The notes under the pieces: generated by a model | Databases searched by the model: none | The model's input: only the letters and a program-made list of their open reading frames with translations | What the model was told of the DNA's origin: nothing | From: Prosthecochloris sp. | GTDB taxonomy: Bacteria; Bacteroidota; Chlorobiia; Chlorobiales; Chlorobiaceae | Assembly: GCA_004028745.1 (NCBI GenBank) | Contig: RAZP01000006.1 | Span: forward strand, 1-64,000 | Length of the DNA: 64,000 nt | Direction: 5' to 3' | Program-made: the position numbers and the translations under genes | Part shown: positions 1 to 9,518 of the stretch, piece by piece | How the letters are laid out: the number at the start of each line of letters is the position of its first letter | How positions within the stretch are numbered: the stretch's first letter is position 1

Positions 1-1823
1 GGCATCGTATATTCTTCACTGTTGGCTATTTTGCGCATAGTGCCTCTAAGTATCTTTCCAGAACGTGTTTTTGGCAAACGCTGCACGATAACAGCCTGCT
101 TGAAGGAAGCGACCGGGCCGATATTCTCCCGAACGTATTCAATGACGTGTTTTATGATCTGGTTATGCGGTGTATCGACCCCGGATTTCAGAACGAGAAA
201 TCCGACAGGAACTTCGCCCTTGAGTTCATCCGCCGCACCTATTACGGCGCTTTCGGCAACATCAGGGTGTTCGCACAGTTCTGCCTCTATTGCTCCGGTA
301 GAAAGCCTGTGTCCTGCGACATTGATAATGTCATCGGTGCGGGACATTATGAAAATGTACCCGTCTTCATCGATATAGCCCGCATCGCTGGTGAGGTAAT
401 AACCGGGGTATTTTGACATATAGCTTTCGATAAAGTGATTGTCGGCTTTCCAGAGTGTCAGCATCGTACCCGGGGGAAGCGGGTTGCGGATAACAATGTC
501 TCCCATTTCCCCATCCTTCAGTTCTTCCATGTTCTGGTTCACTACCCTGACATTATAGCCGGGAACAGCTTTGGATGCCGAGCCGTATTTGATCGGTCCC
601 GGCTCTATTCCCTGGCAGTTTGCAGCGATTGCCCAGCCGGTTTCAGTCTGCCACCAGTGGTCGATAACCGGTACGCTTAGTTTTTCCTGAGCCCATTTAA
701 TCGTATCGGGATCGGCCCGTTCGCCGGCAAGAAAGAGTGTCCTGAACCCGGAAAGGTCGTATTTCTCAATGAACGTTCCGTTCGGATCTTCTTTTTTGAT
801 CGCCCGGAATGCCGTCGGTGCAGTGAAAAAGACAGAAACCTTGTGTTCATGAATGATCCTCCAGAAAACTCCGGGGTCGGGCGTGCCGACAGGTTTGCCC
901 TCGAAGATGATGGTTGTGTTGCCGTTAAGCAGCGGTCCGTAAACGATATAGGAGTGTCCCACTACCCACCCGACATCGCTTGCAGCCCAATAAGTTTCTC
1001 CGGGTTTTACTCCGTAAACATTTTCCATGCTCCACTTCAGGGCGACCATGTGCCCGCCGTTGTCTCGAACCACGCCTTTGGGTTTTCCGGTTGTTCCCGA
1101 AGTGTAGAGGATATAGAGGGGGTCGGATGACTCGACGGGAACACAGGGGACGGGTTCGGCTCCAAGGAGAGCTTGTTTCCAGGTTAAATCTCTTTCTTCG
1201 TTCAGAGATGCTCTGAGCTGTTCTCGTTGCCGGATAATGCAGATTTCCGGCTTGAAATGAGCCAGCTCGATGGCAAAATCAAGCAGCCGCTTATAGTCGA
1301 TAACCTTGTCCCTCTCAATGCCGCAGGACGCAGATACAATAATTTTAGGTTTGCAGTCGTCAATCCTGACCGCGAGCTCGTGCGATGCGAATCCTCCGAA
1401 CACTACGGAATGGATAGCGCCGATTCTGGCGCAGGCGAGCATGGCGATAAGTGCCTCGGGAATCATCGGCATGTAAATAATGACGCGATCTCCTTTTCGC
1501 ACTCCTCTGGATTGCAGTGCACCTGCAAAAAGTGCAACCTCATCGCGGAATTCACGAAAAGTAAAACGCTGCTTCACGCCGGTAACAGGGCTGTCGTAGA
1601 TCACTGCTATGTCGTTACCTCGGCCTTCATCGACGTGCCTGTCGAGCGTGTTGTAACAGGTATTGGTTTTGCCCCCGGCAAACCAGCGGTAGAAGGGAGG
1701 GTTGCTGCTGTCAAGCACTTTGTCCCATGTCCTGTACCAATGGAGTTTTTCCGCGGCGCTTGCCCAGAATTGCTCCGGATTTTCGATGGATGTCCGGTAC
1801 TCGTTGTCGTAGGAAAGCGGCAT
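1..1823 (-). CDS. prpE: Propionate/acetate-CoA ligase, PrpE-like (3' end outside window)
   Basis: AMP-forming acyl-CoA synthetase that activates a short-chain acid (propionate or acetate) to its CoA thioester through an acyl-adenylate. The translation from the ATG at 1823 shows the adenylation P-loop YTSGTTGKPKG near residue 240, TETGW near residue 395, and the C-terminal PKTRSGKILRG near residue 590, whose lysine is the usual catalytic and acetylation site. The stretch between the acetyl-CoA synthetase-type N-terminus and the P-loop (for example FGGFASHELAVRIDD) resembles PrpE/ACSS3 more than Acs, so propionate is the better guess; substrate is inferred. About 607 codons are visible and roughly 20-30 residues are missing at the left edge. 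It is divergent from the following sbcD gene. Confidence 0.85.
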   Translation of the reverse strand, partial: MPLSYDNEYRTSIENPEQFWASAAEKLHWYRTWDKVLDSSNPPFYRWFAGGKTNTCYNTLDRHVDEGRGNDIAVIYDSPVTGVKQRFTFREFRDEVALFAGALQSRGVRKGDRVIIYMPMIPEALIAMLACARIGAIHSVVFGGFASHELAVRIDDCKPKIIVSASCGIERDKVIDYKRLLDFAIELAHFKPEICIIRQREQLRASLNEERDLTWKQALLGAEPVPCVPVESSDPLYILYTSGTTGKPKGVVRDNGGHMVALKWSMENVYGVKPGETYWAASDVGWVVGHSYIVYGPLLNGNTTIIFEGKPVGTPDPGVFWRIIHEHKVSVFFTAPTAFRAIKKEDPNGTFIEKYDLSGFRTLFLAGERADPDTIKWAQEKLSVPVIDHWWQTETGWAIAANCQGIEPGPIKYGSASKAVPGYNVRVVNQNMEELKDGEMGDIVIRNPLPPGTMLTLWKADNHFIESYMSKYPGYYLTSDAGYIDEDGYIFIMSRTDDIINVAGHRLSTGAIEAELCEHPDVAESAVIGAADELKGEVPVGFLVLKSGVDTPHNQIIKHVIEYVRENIGPVASFKQAVIVQRLPKTRSGKILRGTMRKIANSEEYTM

Positions 1824-1932
1824 ATCTGGTTCTTTTTTAAGGTTACTTATTTACGCAGGGAAAAGACATAAAATTCATTTTACAAAATATCGGATGTAAA
1901 TCCATGAGTGTGTAACGATTGTTGGAACTGTT

Positions 1933-1963
1933 TAAGGCACTTCTATTGCTTCGTTGGGCGGGC
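1933..1963. repeat. Decayed end of the GGGCACC inverted-repeat element
   Basis: AAGGCACTTCTATT followed by GCTTCGTTGGGCGG matches the left end and the conserved inner block (ACTTCGTTGGGCGG) of the dispersed element seen intact at 22637-22753. No matching right end is visible, so this is a remnant between prpE and sbcD. Confidence 0.5.
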
Positions 1964-2012
1964 AGTATCCAGCTGGAAGTAGGTAATGGTGTGGTGTGTT
2001 TGAGGAATTACG

Positions 2013-3308
2013 GTGGATTTTGGATATATATCGGTAAACCGGGGTATGACCATGAGGATTCTCCACACTGCAGATATTCATATCGGTTATAAGACGCACG
2101 GCGTGGTTGACCCGAAAAGCGGTCTTAATTCAAGGATGGGAGATTTCGAACGCTGTTTCCGTTACATGGTGGAGCATGCGGTAGAGGAAGATATCGACCT
2201 AGTTCTTTTCTGTGGAGACGCCTACCGGGACATGAACCCCAGCCAGACTGACCAGAGAATCTTTGCCCGTTGCTTGAAACCTCTGCTCGATCGTGAGATT
2301 CCGGTCGTGATGATTGTCGGAAACCATGATCATCCCTACACGTTCGGAAAAGTAAACTCCATGGAGATATTTTCTCTTTTCTCCGACTCGATCCATTTGT
2401 TCAGGGAGCGTGAGTCCAGGGATATCATGACAAAAAGCGGACCGGTCAGAATTATCGGACTGCCCTGGCCTATGGTTCATGATTTTCGTACTAAACAAAA
2501 GTTTGCCTCCTTGCCTAAAGAGGAGCAGCATCACAGGGTTCATGAAATCTATTCTGATTTTATCTTGACCGAGGTTGAAAGGCTGAGAAAGAAACAGGTA
2601 GACTACCCCGTGATTCTTGCCGGCCACCTGCATGTGGATACGGCGGTGATGACAGAGGGCTCTGAACGTTTTACCCTGGTAACGAGGGACCCGGTTTTCA
2701 GTCTTTCCCTGTTGAAACGCCCTGAGTTTGATTATGTGGCACTGGGACACATTCATAAACATCAGGAGCTTGGAACAGGGGAGGCTCCACCTGTTGTGTA
2801 CTCCGGAAGTATCGAGCGAATAAGTTTTGCTGAAGCAGAACAGGAGAAAGGGTTTGTGATGATAGATATTTCTAAAAACAAAAAGCTGCAGTTCCACCAT
2901 GTTCCGACTCCTGCCAGGGCAATGGTTCCGGTTGAAGTAGATGTAAGGAATGAGGAGGATCCAATGCCTTTGATACTCGAACGCATCGAGGAAACCAGCC
3001 TCGAAGGGACTATTGTCAGGGTCGTTATAACCTGCCGTGGTGAGCAGAGAAGACTGGTGGATATGAAAGAAGTTCGTAAGGCATTGCGGCCCGCATTTGT
3101 CATCGCAGGCATCAATCTGAAGATCGAGCAGGAAACGCCACGGAGCCGGGTACCTGAACTCCATCGCAACCTGTCAACCAGCGAAGCCCTGGGAATGTAT
3201 ATCAGCCATAACAAACGGCTGCTTCCGCTCAGGGAAAAAATTCTGGAGGCGGCTCGCTGGCTCGAAGAGGAGTCAGACAACCAGGGGTCGGAGTTCTCTG
3301 TAGAGTGA
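2013..3308 (+). CDS. sbcD: DNA double-strand break repair nuclease SbcD/Mre11 family
   Basis: Manganese-dependent DNA exonuclease/endonuclease subunit that normally works with the SbcC/Rad50 ATPase on broken or hairpin DNA ends. The five metallophosphoesterase motifs are in order: [31 protein letters not shown] and ALGHIHKH. Length (431 residues) is typical. The GTG at 2013 has a good ribosome binding site (GAGG, 7 bases upstream). The family-typical N-terminus MRILHT begins at 2052, so ATG 2046 or 2052 are alternatives. No sbcC is in this window. Its last 36 bases overlap the convergent rsmA gene. Confidence 0.85.
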   Translation: MDFGYISVNRGMTMRILHTADIHIGYKTHGVVDPKSGLNSRMGDFERCFRYMVEHAVEEDIDLVLFCGDAYRDMNPSQTDQRIFARCLKPLLDREIPVVMIVGNHDHPYTFGKVNSMEIFSLFSDSIHLFRERESRDIMTKSGPVRIIGLPWPMVHDFRTKQKFASLPKEEQHHRVHEIYSDFILTEVERLRKKQVDYPVILAGHLHVDTAVMTEGSERFTLVTRDPVFSLSLLKRPEFDYVALGHIHKHQELGTGEAPPVVYSGSIERISFAEAEQEKGFVMIDISKNKKLQFHHVPTPARAMVPVEVDVRNEEDPMPLILERIEETSLEGTIVRVVITCRGEQRRLVDMKEVRKALRPAFVIAGINLKIEQETPRSRVPELHRNLSTSEALGMYISHNKRLLPLREKILEAARWLEEESDNQGSEFSVE

Positions 3309-4061
3309 CGAAAACTGTTCGACGGAGAGAGATTCTGCACGCAGGTTCAGATCGATGGAGGTAACCATCGACAGATCGTAGTGTTTTCTGAGGTTGTTCT
3401 GCAGCGTTTTTCTTCTCTGCCCGAAAGCCTTGCGGACAAAGCTTCTGAATCCGCTTTCGTTGGGATCCATAGGGGATGAGCGGGGAATGATGTTCACTAC
3501 AGCGCTGTCAACTTCCGGTTTCGGTCTGAACACCTTTCTGTTTACCTTGAAGAGGTAATTGACTTCACAGAACGTTTGCAACTGAACGGCAAGAATACCG
3601 TACTCTTTGGTGTTCGGACGGGCGGTGAGGCGCAGAGCGACCTCGTGCTGCATCATCAGGGTTTCGGAAATAATGTGCCTGCGGTTTTCGAAAAGCTTGA
3701 AAAGTATCGGGCTGGTAATTGAGTAGGGTATGTTGCCCATGACTTTGAGGGGGCCCTTTGCAGCAAGATCCGGTAAGCTTATCGTGAGAAAATCAGCTTC
3801 TATAACCGTGACCGAAGGGAATTCTTTTCGGATGAACGCTGCTAGTTCCCTGTCCTTTTCTACCGCGGTAAGCACAGGAGAAACTTCAAGAATTTCCCTA
3901 GTGAGCGCTCCGAACCCAGGGCCGATTTCAAGAACACGGTCATTATTTCCAATTCTGGCTAGCTGAACGATCTTTTTGCAGATATTGCGGTCGGTCAGGA
4001 AGTTCTGGCCAAGTTTTTTTTTTACCGCTATTTCCGTATGCTTATATTCAACTTTTGTCAT
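3273..4061 (-). CDS. rsmA: 16S rRNA (adenine-1518/1519-N6) dimethyltransferase
   Basis: RsmA/KsgA dimethylates two adjacent adenosines near the 3' end of 16S rRNA, a late step in small-subunit assembly. Visible motifs are KKKLGQNFL at the N-terminus, the SAM-binding [10 protein letters not shown], and the catalytic motif [10 protein letters not shown] (NxPY type). The 262 residues match the usual length. It is transcribed away from the transketolase gene and ends inside the 3' end of sbcD on the other strand. Confidence 0.95.
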   Translation of the reverse strand: MTKVEYKHTEIAVKKKLGQNFLTDRNICKKIVQLARIGNNDRVLEIGPGFGALTREILEVSPVLTAVEKDRELAAFIRKEFPSVTVIEADFLTISLPDLAAKGPLKVMGNIPYSITSPILFKLFENRRHIISETLMMQHEVALRLTARPNTKEYGILAVQLQTFCEVNYLFKVNRKVFRPKPEVDSAVVNIIPRSSPMDPNESGFRSFVRKAFGQRRKTLQNNLRKHYDLSMVTSIDLNLRAESLSVEQFSSLYRELRPLVV

Positions 4062-4130
4062 TTCGAGCGATTTGAGAAAAAAAATAACAGCAGGGAACTA
4101 CTTTTAAAAATTTAAGTTATTCTTGGATTA

Positions 4131-5114
4131 ATGGCTGAACAAAATACCCTTGCCGAAGCTGCACAATACATTTCTCGTGGATCTGTTGCAACCCGTAAAG
4201 GGTTTGGCGAGGCTTTGCGCGAAATCGGTCAGAAAGATGCTGACGTTGTGGCTCTGTGCGCCGATTTGACCGGTTCGCTGCATATGCATCACTTTCAGAA
4301 GGATTTTCCCGGCCGGTATTTTCAGGTTGGTATTGCCGAGGCAAATATGATTTCCATTGCAGCCGGCTTGGCCACTACGGGTAAAAAAACGTTTACAGGG
4401 ACTTTTGCTGCATTTGCGTCCGGCAGAGTATACGATCAGATCCGCCAGTCGGTTTGCTATTCCCGCCTCAATGTCAAGATATGCGCTTCACATGCCGGGC
4501 TTACGCTGGGTGAGGATGGCGCGACCCACCAGATGCTTGAAGATATTGGCCTCATGCGCGGACTGCCGGGAATGACTGTGGTTGTTCCGTGTGATTACAG
4601 CGAAACAAAACGGGCGGTAAGGGCACTGCACGAATACGAAGGCCCGGCTTACCTGCGTTTCGGCAGGCCGTCGGTTCCAGACTTTTCTCTTGATGAAGAT
4701 GGTTTCGAGATAGGGAAGTCGATTGAGCTGAATCCCGGAAGAGATGTTACGGTTATTGCCTGCGGGATCATGGTGTGGAAAGCCCTTGAAGCCGCTCGTA
4801 TTCTCGAAAAAGAGGGCGTTACTGTTCGGGTGATCAACATGCATACAATCAAGCCTATCGATAAGCTGGCGATTGTCCGTGCTGCAAACGACACGGGTGC
4901 GATTGTTACCGCCGAGGAACATCAGGTCCATAACGGTCTTGGTGACGCGGTGGCGCATGTGTGTGCCAAAAATATTCCGGTTCCCATAGAGATGGTTGGA
5001 GTAGAAGATCTGTTCGGAGAGTCCGGGAAACCGGGTGAGTTGATGAAAAAATATAAACTGACAACTGAAGATATTCTTGAAAGGATATACCTTGCTTTAC
5101 GCAGAAAATTGTGA
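4131..5114 (+). CDS. Transketolase, C-terminal (pyrimidine-binding) subunit
   Basis: The protein covers only the second half of transketolase: the pyrimidine-binding domain with the catalytic glutamate in [11 protein letters not shown] (about residue 72) followed by the C-terminal domain. In split transketolases this subunit pairs with a TPP-binding N-terminal subunit to transfer two-carbon units in the Calvin/pentose phosphate reactions. At 327 residues it fits the split form. No N-terminal partner is adjacent: the upstream gene is the divergent rsmA. The partner must therefore lie elsewhere. A DXS-like role is less likely because the N-terminal half is absent. Confidence 0.85.
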   Translation: MAEQNTLAEAAQYISRGSVATRKGFGEALREIGQKDADVVALCADLTGSLHMHHFQKDFPGRYFQVGIAEANMISIAAGLATTGKKTFTGTFAAFASGRVYDQIRQSVCYSRLNVKICASHAGLTLGEDGATHQMLEDIGLMRGLPGMTVVVPCDYSETKRAVRALHEYEGPAYLRFGRPSVPDFSLDEDGFEIGKSIELNPGRDVTVIACGIMVWKALEAARILEKEGVTVRVINMHTIKPIDKLAIVRAANDTGAIVTAEEHQVHNGLGDAVAHVCAKNIPVPIEMVGVEDLFGESGKPGELMKKYKLTTEDILERIYLALRRKL

Positions 5115-5125
5115 AGGATTCGCGA

Positions 5126-5161
5126 TTAATTTGTCGTGTGCCCTGATTGCATCGTTGGGCA
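5126..5161. repeat. Decayed fragment of the GGGCACC inverted-repeat element
   Basis: ATTAATTTGTCG, GTGCCC, GATTGCATCGTTGGGC in this order resembles the left end plus inner block of the intact element at 22637-22753. The outer GGGCACC end and the right half are missing. Confidence 0.45.
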
Positions 5162-5227
5162 AGTAAAAAGAGGAATGAACTTATAAGGAATTTCAGAAAA
5201 AGTGATCATCAGGAGGAAAGAGCGATT

Positions 5228-5563
5228 ATGGCTATGCCTAATTTCAATGACATGATGAAGCAGCTCCAGCAAGCTGGGGCAAAGATGCAGGATGTCCAGA
5301 AACAGCTTGAGAAAATAATCGCCGAAGGGGAAGCTGGAGGCGGCATGGTGAGGGCGAAAGTCAGCGGGAAACAGAAGGTGCTTTCCATAACGATTGATCC
5401 TGAGATACTCGATGATATCGAAATGGTTCAGGATCTGGTAGTAGCGGCTGTAAACTCTGCTCTCGAAAAAGCTGCCGAGCAGGCCCGCGAGGAGTTGTCG
5501 AAAGCTGCCGGCCAAATGCTTGGCGGTGAAGATGCGCTGAAAAATTTCAACTTTGGCCAGTAG
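5228..5563 (+). CDS. ybaB: Nucleoid-associated protein YbaB/EbfC family
   Basis: Small dimeric DNA-binding protein of the YbaB/EbfC family (111 residues), usually encoded just upstream of recR as here. The N-terminal helix [19 protein letters not shown] and the central [19 protein letters not shown] are typical. The frame stays open upstream to 5147, but the ATG at 5228 is preferred because AGGAGG lies at 5211-5216 and the family starts here. The recR gene begins 8 bases after its stop, so the two are almost certainly cotranscribed. Confidence 0.93.
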   Translation: MAMPNFNDMMKQLQQAGAKMQDVQKQLEKIIAEGEAGGGMVRAKVSGKQKVLSITIDPEILDDIEMVQDLVVAAVNSALEKAAEQAREELSKAAGQMLGGEDALKNFNFGQ

Positions 5564-5571
5564 GACCATTC

Positions 5572-6186
5572 ATGCGATATACTTCAGCGGCAATTGAGGC
5601 ACTGATCGAAGAGTTTGCAAAATTGCCGGGGATAGGCCGCAAAACCGCCCAGCGTCTTGCCATGCACATCCTTCATGAACAGCCCGGGGAGGTCGAAAAG
5701 CTTTCCAGGGCTCTTAAGGATGTCAAAGAACGGGTGATCAGCTGCTCAATTTGCCAGAATGTTACCGACCAAGGCGATGATCCATGCTCCATATGCAGGG
5801 GACAAGGCCGCGACAGATCGGTAATCTGTGTGGTGGAGTCTCCTACGGATGTGCTTGCTTTCGAAAAAACAGCACAGTACAGGGGCTTGTACCATGTATT
5901 GCACGGTGTTATCTCTCCACTTGACGGTGTCGGGCCTGACGATATAAAGATCAAGGAACTTTTAGCGCGCCTTTCTCCAGAGGACGGAGTTAAAGTCAGT
6001 GAGATTATCATGGCTCTGAGCCCGACGGTAGAAGGGGAGACAACAGTGTTGTATATCAGCAGGCTTTTAAAGCCGCTGGGAGTTGCAGTGACGAAGATAG
6101 CAAGAGGAATCCCCGTAGGTGCCGAACTTGAATTTATCGATGAGGCTACGCTGTCAAGAGCGCTGGAGGGCAGGTCGGCATTGTAG
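5572..6186 (+). CDS. recR: Recombination mediator protein RecR
   Basis: RecR acts with RecO/RecF to load RecA onto gapped DNA. The sequence has the N-terminal helix-hairpin-helix ([13 protein letters not shown]), a four-cysteine zinc site (CSIC...CSIC, residues about 59-75) and a Toprim domain beginning [15 protein letters not shown]. At 204 residues the length is normal. It follows ybaB by 8 bases. A half-copy of the dispersed repeat lies about 40 bases downstream. Confidence 0.96.
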   Translation: MRYTSAAIEALIEEFAKLPGIGRKTAQRLAMHILHEQPGEVEKLSRALKDVKERVISCSICQNVTDQGDDPCSICRGQGRDRSVICVVESPTDVLAFEKTAQYRGLYHVLHGVISPLDGVGPDDIKIKELLARLSPEDGVKVSEIIMALSPTVEGETTVLYISRLLKPLGVAVTKIARGIPVGAELEFIDEATLSRALEGRSAL

Positions 6187-6227
6187 AGACGCTCAATTTA
6201 AAGGGTGGTAACAGAAGATAATTTTAA

Positions 6228-6250
6228 AGGGTACCTCTATTAATTTGTAA
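6228..6250. repeat. Half-site of the GGGCACC inverted-repeat element
   Basis: AGGGTACCTCTATTAATTTG differs by one base from the left terminus of the dispersed element. No right end is seen, because the carotene desaturase gene starts at 6260. It is a truncated copy placed directly before that gene. Confidence 0.5.
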
Positions 6251-6259
6251 CTTTTGCTA

Positions 6260-7639
6260 ATGCAGGGGGATAAAAAGTCTGTTCTTATACTCGGCGGCGG
6301 GCTGGCTGGCCTCACGGCTGCAAAACGTCTGACCGACCGAGGCTTTTCGGTAAAGCTGCTTGAGAAACGTTCCGTATACGGGGGAAAGGTTTCATCATGG
6401 AAAGATGAAGAAGGGGACTGGGTAGAGTCCGGTACACACTGCTTTTTCGGGGCGTATGACGTGCTGTATGATCTCATGCGTGAGATCAACGTCTATGATT
6501 CTGTTCTCTGGAAAGACCACAGGTTAACTTACACACTTGCGGGAGGCAACAGTTTTACTTTCAATACATGGGACTTGCCGAGTCCGCTGCATCTTGTTCC
6601 TGCCATCGTAAAAAACGGCTATTTCAGATTTGGCGAGATGCTTTCCTTCTCGAAATCGCTCATTCCGCTGGCACTGAAAAAGGACAAGTATCCTCCGACG
6701 CAGGATTATCTGACCTTCACCGAGTGGGCGAAGCAGCATAGGTTCGGGGACCGTCTTCTGGAAAAGATGTTCCGGCCAATGGCTCTTGCCCTCAAATTCA
6801 TTCCGCCTGAAGAGATTTCCGCAAAGATCATTCTGGATGTTACAGAGGTGTTCTACCGCATTCCTGGTGCATCATGCATGGGATTCCTCAAAGGTGCCCC
6901 ACAGGAGCACCTAATTGGTCCTTTGCAGGAATACTCGAAAGAAAAAGGTGCCGAGTTTCTTCCCGGAACGGCAGCCGAGCAACTGTTATATGAAAATGGG
7001 GAAATCAAGGGAGCTCGTCTTGCAAACGGCGAAGTGCTTTCCGCCGATTACTATCTCTGTGCGCTGCCTGTGCATAATCTCAACAAAGTATTGCCCGTTT
7101 CGTTAAAAAAAGAGCAGACGTTTTTTGGTAACCTCGAAAAGCTCAAAGGAGTGCCGGTGATATCTGTCCAGATCTGGTACGACAGGCAGATAACTTCCGA
7201 AAATAACGTATTGTTCAGTCCAGACGGTGTAATCCCTGTTTATGCGGACCTTGCCAATACAACGCCTGATTACAAAACGCTTCGGGGAAAACCTCATGTC
7301 AGGAAGTCACGTTTCGAATTCTGCGTAGCCCCTGCTAAAGAGCTGTTGTCACTTTCAAAAGAGGAAATTATCGACCGGGTAGACAACAGCATACGCAGTT
7401 GTTTTCCCGAGACCTCGAGGGGAGCACAGATCCTGAAATCGACGCTTGTGAAGATACCGCAGTCAGTTTATGCACCGTTGCCGAATATGGAGCAGTACAG
7501 GCCGACACAGAAAACGCCTGTGTCCAATCTTTTTCTCGCAGGAGGATTCACGCAGCAGCCTTACTACGACTCAATGGGAGGGGCAGTCATGAGTGCAAAC
7601 CTTGCCTCGGAGGAGATTGCCCGTGTTTCTGGAGGATAG
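6260..7639 (+). CDS. crtQ: Carotene desaturase of the CrtP/CrtQ type (probably zeta-carotene desaturase)
   Basis: FAD-dependent desaturase for carotenoid biosynthesis. The N-terminal dinucleotide fold is [18 protein letters not shown], followed by [14 protein letters not shown] and, at the C-terminus, [19 protein letters not shown]. These match the plant/cyanobacterial CrtP-CrtQ family rather than CrtI. KGAPQEHL and [12 protein letters not shown] look closer to CrtQ than CrtP, but I cannot separate the two with certainty. Green sulfur bacteria make chlorobactene/isorenieratene through this route, which supports the organism assignment. The ATG at 6260 is chosen over the in-frame TTG at 6254. 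Spacing from recR is 73 bases and includes a repeat remnant. Confidence 0.8.
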   Translation: MQGDKKSVLILGGGLAGLTAAKRLTDRGFSVKLLEKRSVYGGKVSSWKDEEGDWVESGTHCFFGAYDVLYDLMREINVYDSVLWKDHRLTYTLAGGNSFTFNTWDLPSPLHLVPAIVKNGYFRFGEMLSFSKSLIPLALKKDKYPPTQDYLTFTEWAKQHRFGDRLLEKMFRPMALALKFIPPEEISAKIILDVTEVFYRIPGASCMGFLKGAPQEHLIGPLQEYSKEKGAEFLPGTAAEQLLYENGEIKGARLANGEVLSADYYLCALPVHNLNKVLPVSLKKEQTFFGNLEKLKGVPVISVQIWYDRQITSENNVLFSPDGVIPVYADLANTTPDYKTLRGKPHVRKSRFEFCVAPAKELLSLSKEEIIDRVDNSIRSCFPETSRGAQILKSTLVKIPQSVYAPLPNMEQYRPTQKTPVSNLFLAGGFTQQPYYDSMGGAVMSANLASEEIARVSGG

Positions 7640-7747
7640 TTTAGCGTGAAAGTAAGGGTGGAACGATGGAAATTTGGTCAAAAATGTTATCTTCCCTCTC
7701 CCGAACAGATTAATAGGTATTGAACCATTTATTTACTACTCGGGCTG

Positions 7748-7766
7748 TTTGAAACGCTCAACTCGG
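7748..7766. repeat. Short shared motif upstream of tRNA genes
   Basis: TTTGAAACGCTCAACTCGG here is matched in 18 of 19 positions at 55481-55499, also in a non-coding gap. Function unknown. Confidence 0.3.
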
Positions 7767-7800
7767 TTAAAAGTATGTTCGGGGTCAGAAATTGCGTGTT

Positions 7801-7873
7801 GCCCTTGTAGCTCAGTGGATAGAGCAGTAGTTTCCGGAACTAAAGGTCGGCAGTTCGAATCTGTCCAAGGGCA
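7801..7873 (+). tRNA. tRNA-Arg (anticodon CCG)
   Basis: The acceptor stem GCCCTTG pairs with CAAGGGC, with discriminator A. The D arm is GCTC/GAGC, the anticodon loop TTCCGGA gives CCG, and the T arm is GGCAG TTCGAAT CTGTC. The outermost anticodon-stem pair (27-43) appears as G-A. CCA is not encoded. It lies 17 bases before tRNA-Pro, so both are probably on one transcript. Confidence 0.93.
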
Positions 7874-7890
7874 CGGTAAAGGGACACAAT

Positions 7891-7963
7891 CGGGGTGTGG
7901 CTCAGCTGGTAGAGTGCTGCGTTCGGGACGCAGAGGTCGTGGGTTCGAGTCCCGCCACCCCGA
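7891..7963 (+). tRNA. tRNA-Pro (anticodon CGG)
   Basis: The acceptor stem CGGGGTG pairs with CACCCCG. The anticodon stem CTGCG/CGCAG encloses the loop TTCGGGA (anticodon CGG), and the T arm is GTGGG TTCGAGT CCCGC. CCA is not encoded. An integrase remnant begins about 200 bases downstream, which makes the 3' end of this gene a likely former attachment site. Confidence 0.95.
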
Positions 7964-8001
7964 CAAATAGCTAAAACCATAGCGAGGCAAAAAGGCCCAA
8001 A

Positions 8002-8030
8002 GCCCCCGTAAAATCGGGGGTTTTGTGTTT
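8002..8030 (+). terminator. Rho-independent terminator after the tRNA pair
   Basis: GCCCCCG-TAAAAT-CGGGGG forms a strong stem followed by TTTTGTGTTTTCT. It ends the tRNA-Arg/tRNA-Pro transcript. Confidence 0.8.
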
Positions 8031-8080
8031 TCTGTCGTCCCATAAAGTGGCATAAAGAGCCTTGCAAGACCAATATTTTT

Positions 8081-8159
8081 AGGGTAAAATAGAGGGTAAA
8101 GAGGTAAATCGTATTTTTTGCCTGATTCTTTACCCTTAACTTTACCCTCATTTTACCTT
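8081..8159. repeat. Large imperfect palindrome of GGTAAA/TTTACC units
   Basis: The left arm carries GGTAAAAT, GAGGGTAAAG and GAGGTAAA; the right arm carries TTTACCCTT, CTTTACCCTC and ATTTTACC in mirrored order. It sits directly before the integrase remnant, where arm-type integrase binding sites or the int control region would be expected. It could form a long hairpin. That role is inferred from position only. Confidence 0.55.
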
Positions 8160-8160
8160 C

Positions 8161-8313
8161 ATGCCAAAACCGATCGTACCGCTTTCAGACGCTCAGATAA
8201 AACGCTGCAAGCCCCAGAACAAGCCGTACCGCCTTTATGACGGCGGAGGGCTTTGTCTCTACATATGTAACCGCCTTTTTCCATTTCTCAAAATTAGGGG
8301 ACGTTGTAAATAA
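8161..8313 (+). pseudogene. Truncated tyrosine integrase (N-terminal arm-binding domain)
   Basis: The 50-codon open frame starts MPKPIVPLSDAQIKRCKP and continues NKPYRLYDGGGLCLYI. This is the conserved beginning of P4-type phage/island integrases (DUF4102 arm-binding domain). Similarity stops abruptly near residue 35, shortly before the REP-like repeat at 8296, and the whole catalytic domain is gone. It is encoded just downstream of tRNA-Pro in the same orientation, as for an island integrated at that tRNA. It is a dead remnant. Confidence 0.7.
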
Positions 8314-8321
8314 ATTATACA
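8296..8321. repeat. Left REP-like repeat of the tyrosine transposase unit
   Basis: AGGGGACGTTGTAAATAAATT is the inverse of AATTGTTTACAACGTCCC at 9360-9379 and of a third copy at 10242-10266. It bounds the transposase gene on its 5' side and marks where the integrase was cut. Confidence 0.7.
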
Positions 8322-8376
8322 ATTTTTATATTTAACAGGAAACAAAGCTTGAAACATTCATATAAAAGAGCTTACA

Positions 8377-9354
8377 ATGCCAAGAGGTCCAAGACTTGAC
8401 GCACCAGGAACCCTGCACCACGTAATGCTTCGGGGAATTGAAAAGCGAGACATTGTTGCTGATGATAAAGACCGGACGGATTTTGTTGCCCGGATGGGTA
8501 AACTTGCTCAGGAAACAGGTACAACGATCTATGCATGGGCGTTATTGAACAATCATGCACATATATTGCTTCGAAGTGGAAAAGCTGGAATGTCTACTTT
8601 TATGCGCAGGATGTTGAGTGGCTATGCGAGCAACTATAACAGGCGGCATGATAGGCAGGGTCATCTTTTCCAAAATCGATACAAATCAATCGTCTGTCAG
8701 GAAGACCGTTACTTTATGCGTTTGGTTGCTTATATCCATTTGAATCCTTTAAGGGCAGGGTTGGTAGCCTCTTTGGATGAGCTGGATGCTTACCCATGGA
8801 GCGGTCATGCTGTTGTAATGAATTTTCGCACCAATAGCTGGCAGGATCGGGATTTTGTTCTTCGTTATTTTGGAGAAAAAGAGAGCCCTGCAAGGAAAGA
8901 TTATCGAGATTTTCTAGAAGAGGAAGCTGGAAAAGGATGCCAGCCGGAGCTAACAGGCGGTGGTCTTGTCCGTTCAATGGGTGGATGGTCTGCAGTGCAG
9001 GGGATGCGGCTTCGGAAGGAAAAACAACTGAGCGATGAGCGCATTTTAGGAGATGGTTCTTTTGTCAGCAGGATACTTGAAGAGGCGGAAGAGTCAGTCA
9101 AGAGCCAGCTTAACGTTTTTGATTTCGATCAGATAAGAAACAGAGTGCAAGCTGATATAGAGGATTTATGTGCAAAGGAAGGGGTTGGTGTTAGGCAATT
9201 GCTTTCTGGAAGCAGAATTCGTTCTCTATCCAGGGTTCGTAAGACGCTTGTCGAAAAGTTCGTGAGAGAATACGGGTTTTCATTTGCGCAGACAGCTCGA
9301 ATTCTCAAAATATCAACTCCAGCTGTTGCTCAGATTGTGCGAAGAATGTTGTAA
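8377..9354 (+). CDS. REP-associated tyrosine transposase (IS200-like Y1 family)
   Basis: RAYT-type single-strand transposase with an N-terminal Y1 (IS200-like) domain. The metal-binding HUH-like motif is NNHAHILLRSG, the start is PRGPRLDAPGTLHHVMLRG, and VAYIHLNPLRAGLV follows, which is highly typical of the group. The C-terminal part (about residues 245-325) ends in a helix-turn-helix (FSFAQTARILKISTPAVAQ). The gene is 325 residues and intact. It is flanked by inverted copies of a GGGACGTTGTAAA repeat, which are probably its cognate REP sequences. Its arrival disrupted an integrase next to tRNA-Pro. Confidence 0.9.
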   Translation: MPRGPRLDAPGTLHHVMLRGIEKRDIVADDKDRTDFVARMGKLAQETGTTIYAWALLNNHAHILLRSGKAGMSTFMRRMLSGYASNYNRRHDRQGHLFQNRYKSIVCQEDRYFMRLVAYIHLNPLRAGLVASLDELDAYPWSGHAVVMNFRTNSWQDRDFVLRYFGEKESPARKDYRDFLEEEAGKGCQPELTGGGLVRSMGGWSAVQGMRLRKEKQLSDERILGDGSFVSRILEEAEESVKSQLNVFDFDQIRNRVQADIEDLCAKEGVGVRQLLSGSRIRSLSRVRKTLVEKFVREYGFSFAQTARILKISTPAVAQIVRRML

Positions 9355-9359
9355 GTGTG

Positions 9360-9379
9360 AATTGTTTACAACGTCCCTC
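9360..9379. repeat. Right REP-like repeat of the transposase unit
   Basis: AATTGTTTACAACGTCCCTC starts 5 bases after the transposase stop codon. It is an inverted copy of the sequence at 8296-8321. Confidence 0.75.
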
Positions 9380-9518
9380 ATTTTTTTCTGAAATTGTTCG
9401 AAGTATGTAAAAAGTATAAATTGATTATAAGGTCCTTTCATGGTTGCAGCGGGGTAAAACTATTCCAGCTTGCTTGCCGATGACGGGGCGCTCATGCACA
9501 CTGAGGAAAAAGGGAGCG

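Noticed and set aside
2199..3164. Long minus-strand open frame opposite sbcD
   Set aside because: It is antisense to a clear metallophosphoesterase with all motifs intact and shows no family features.
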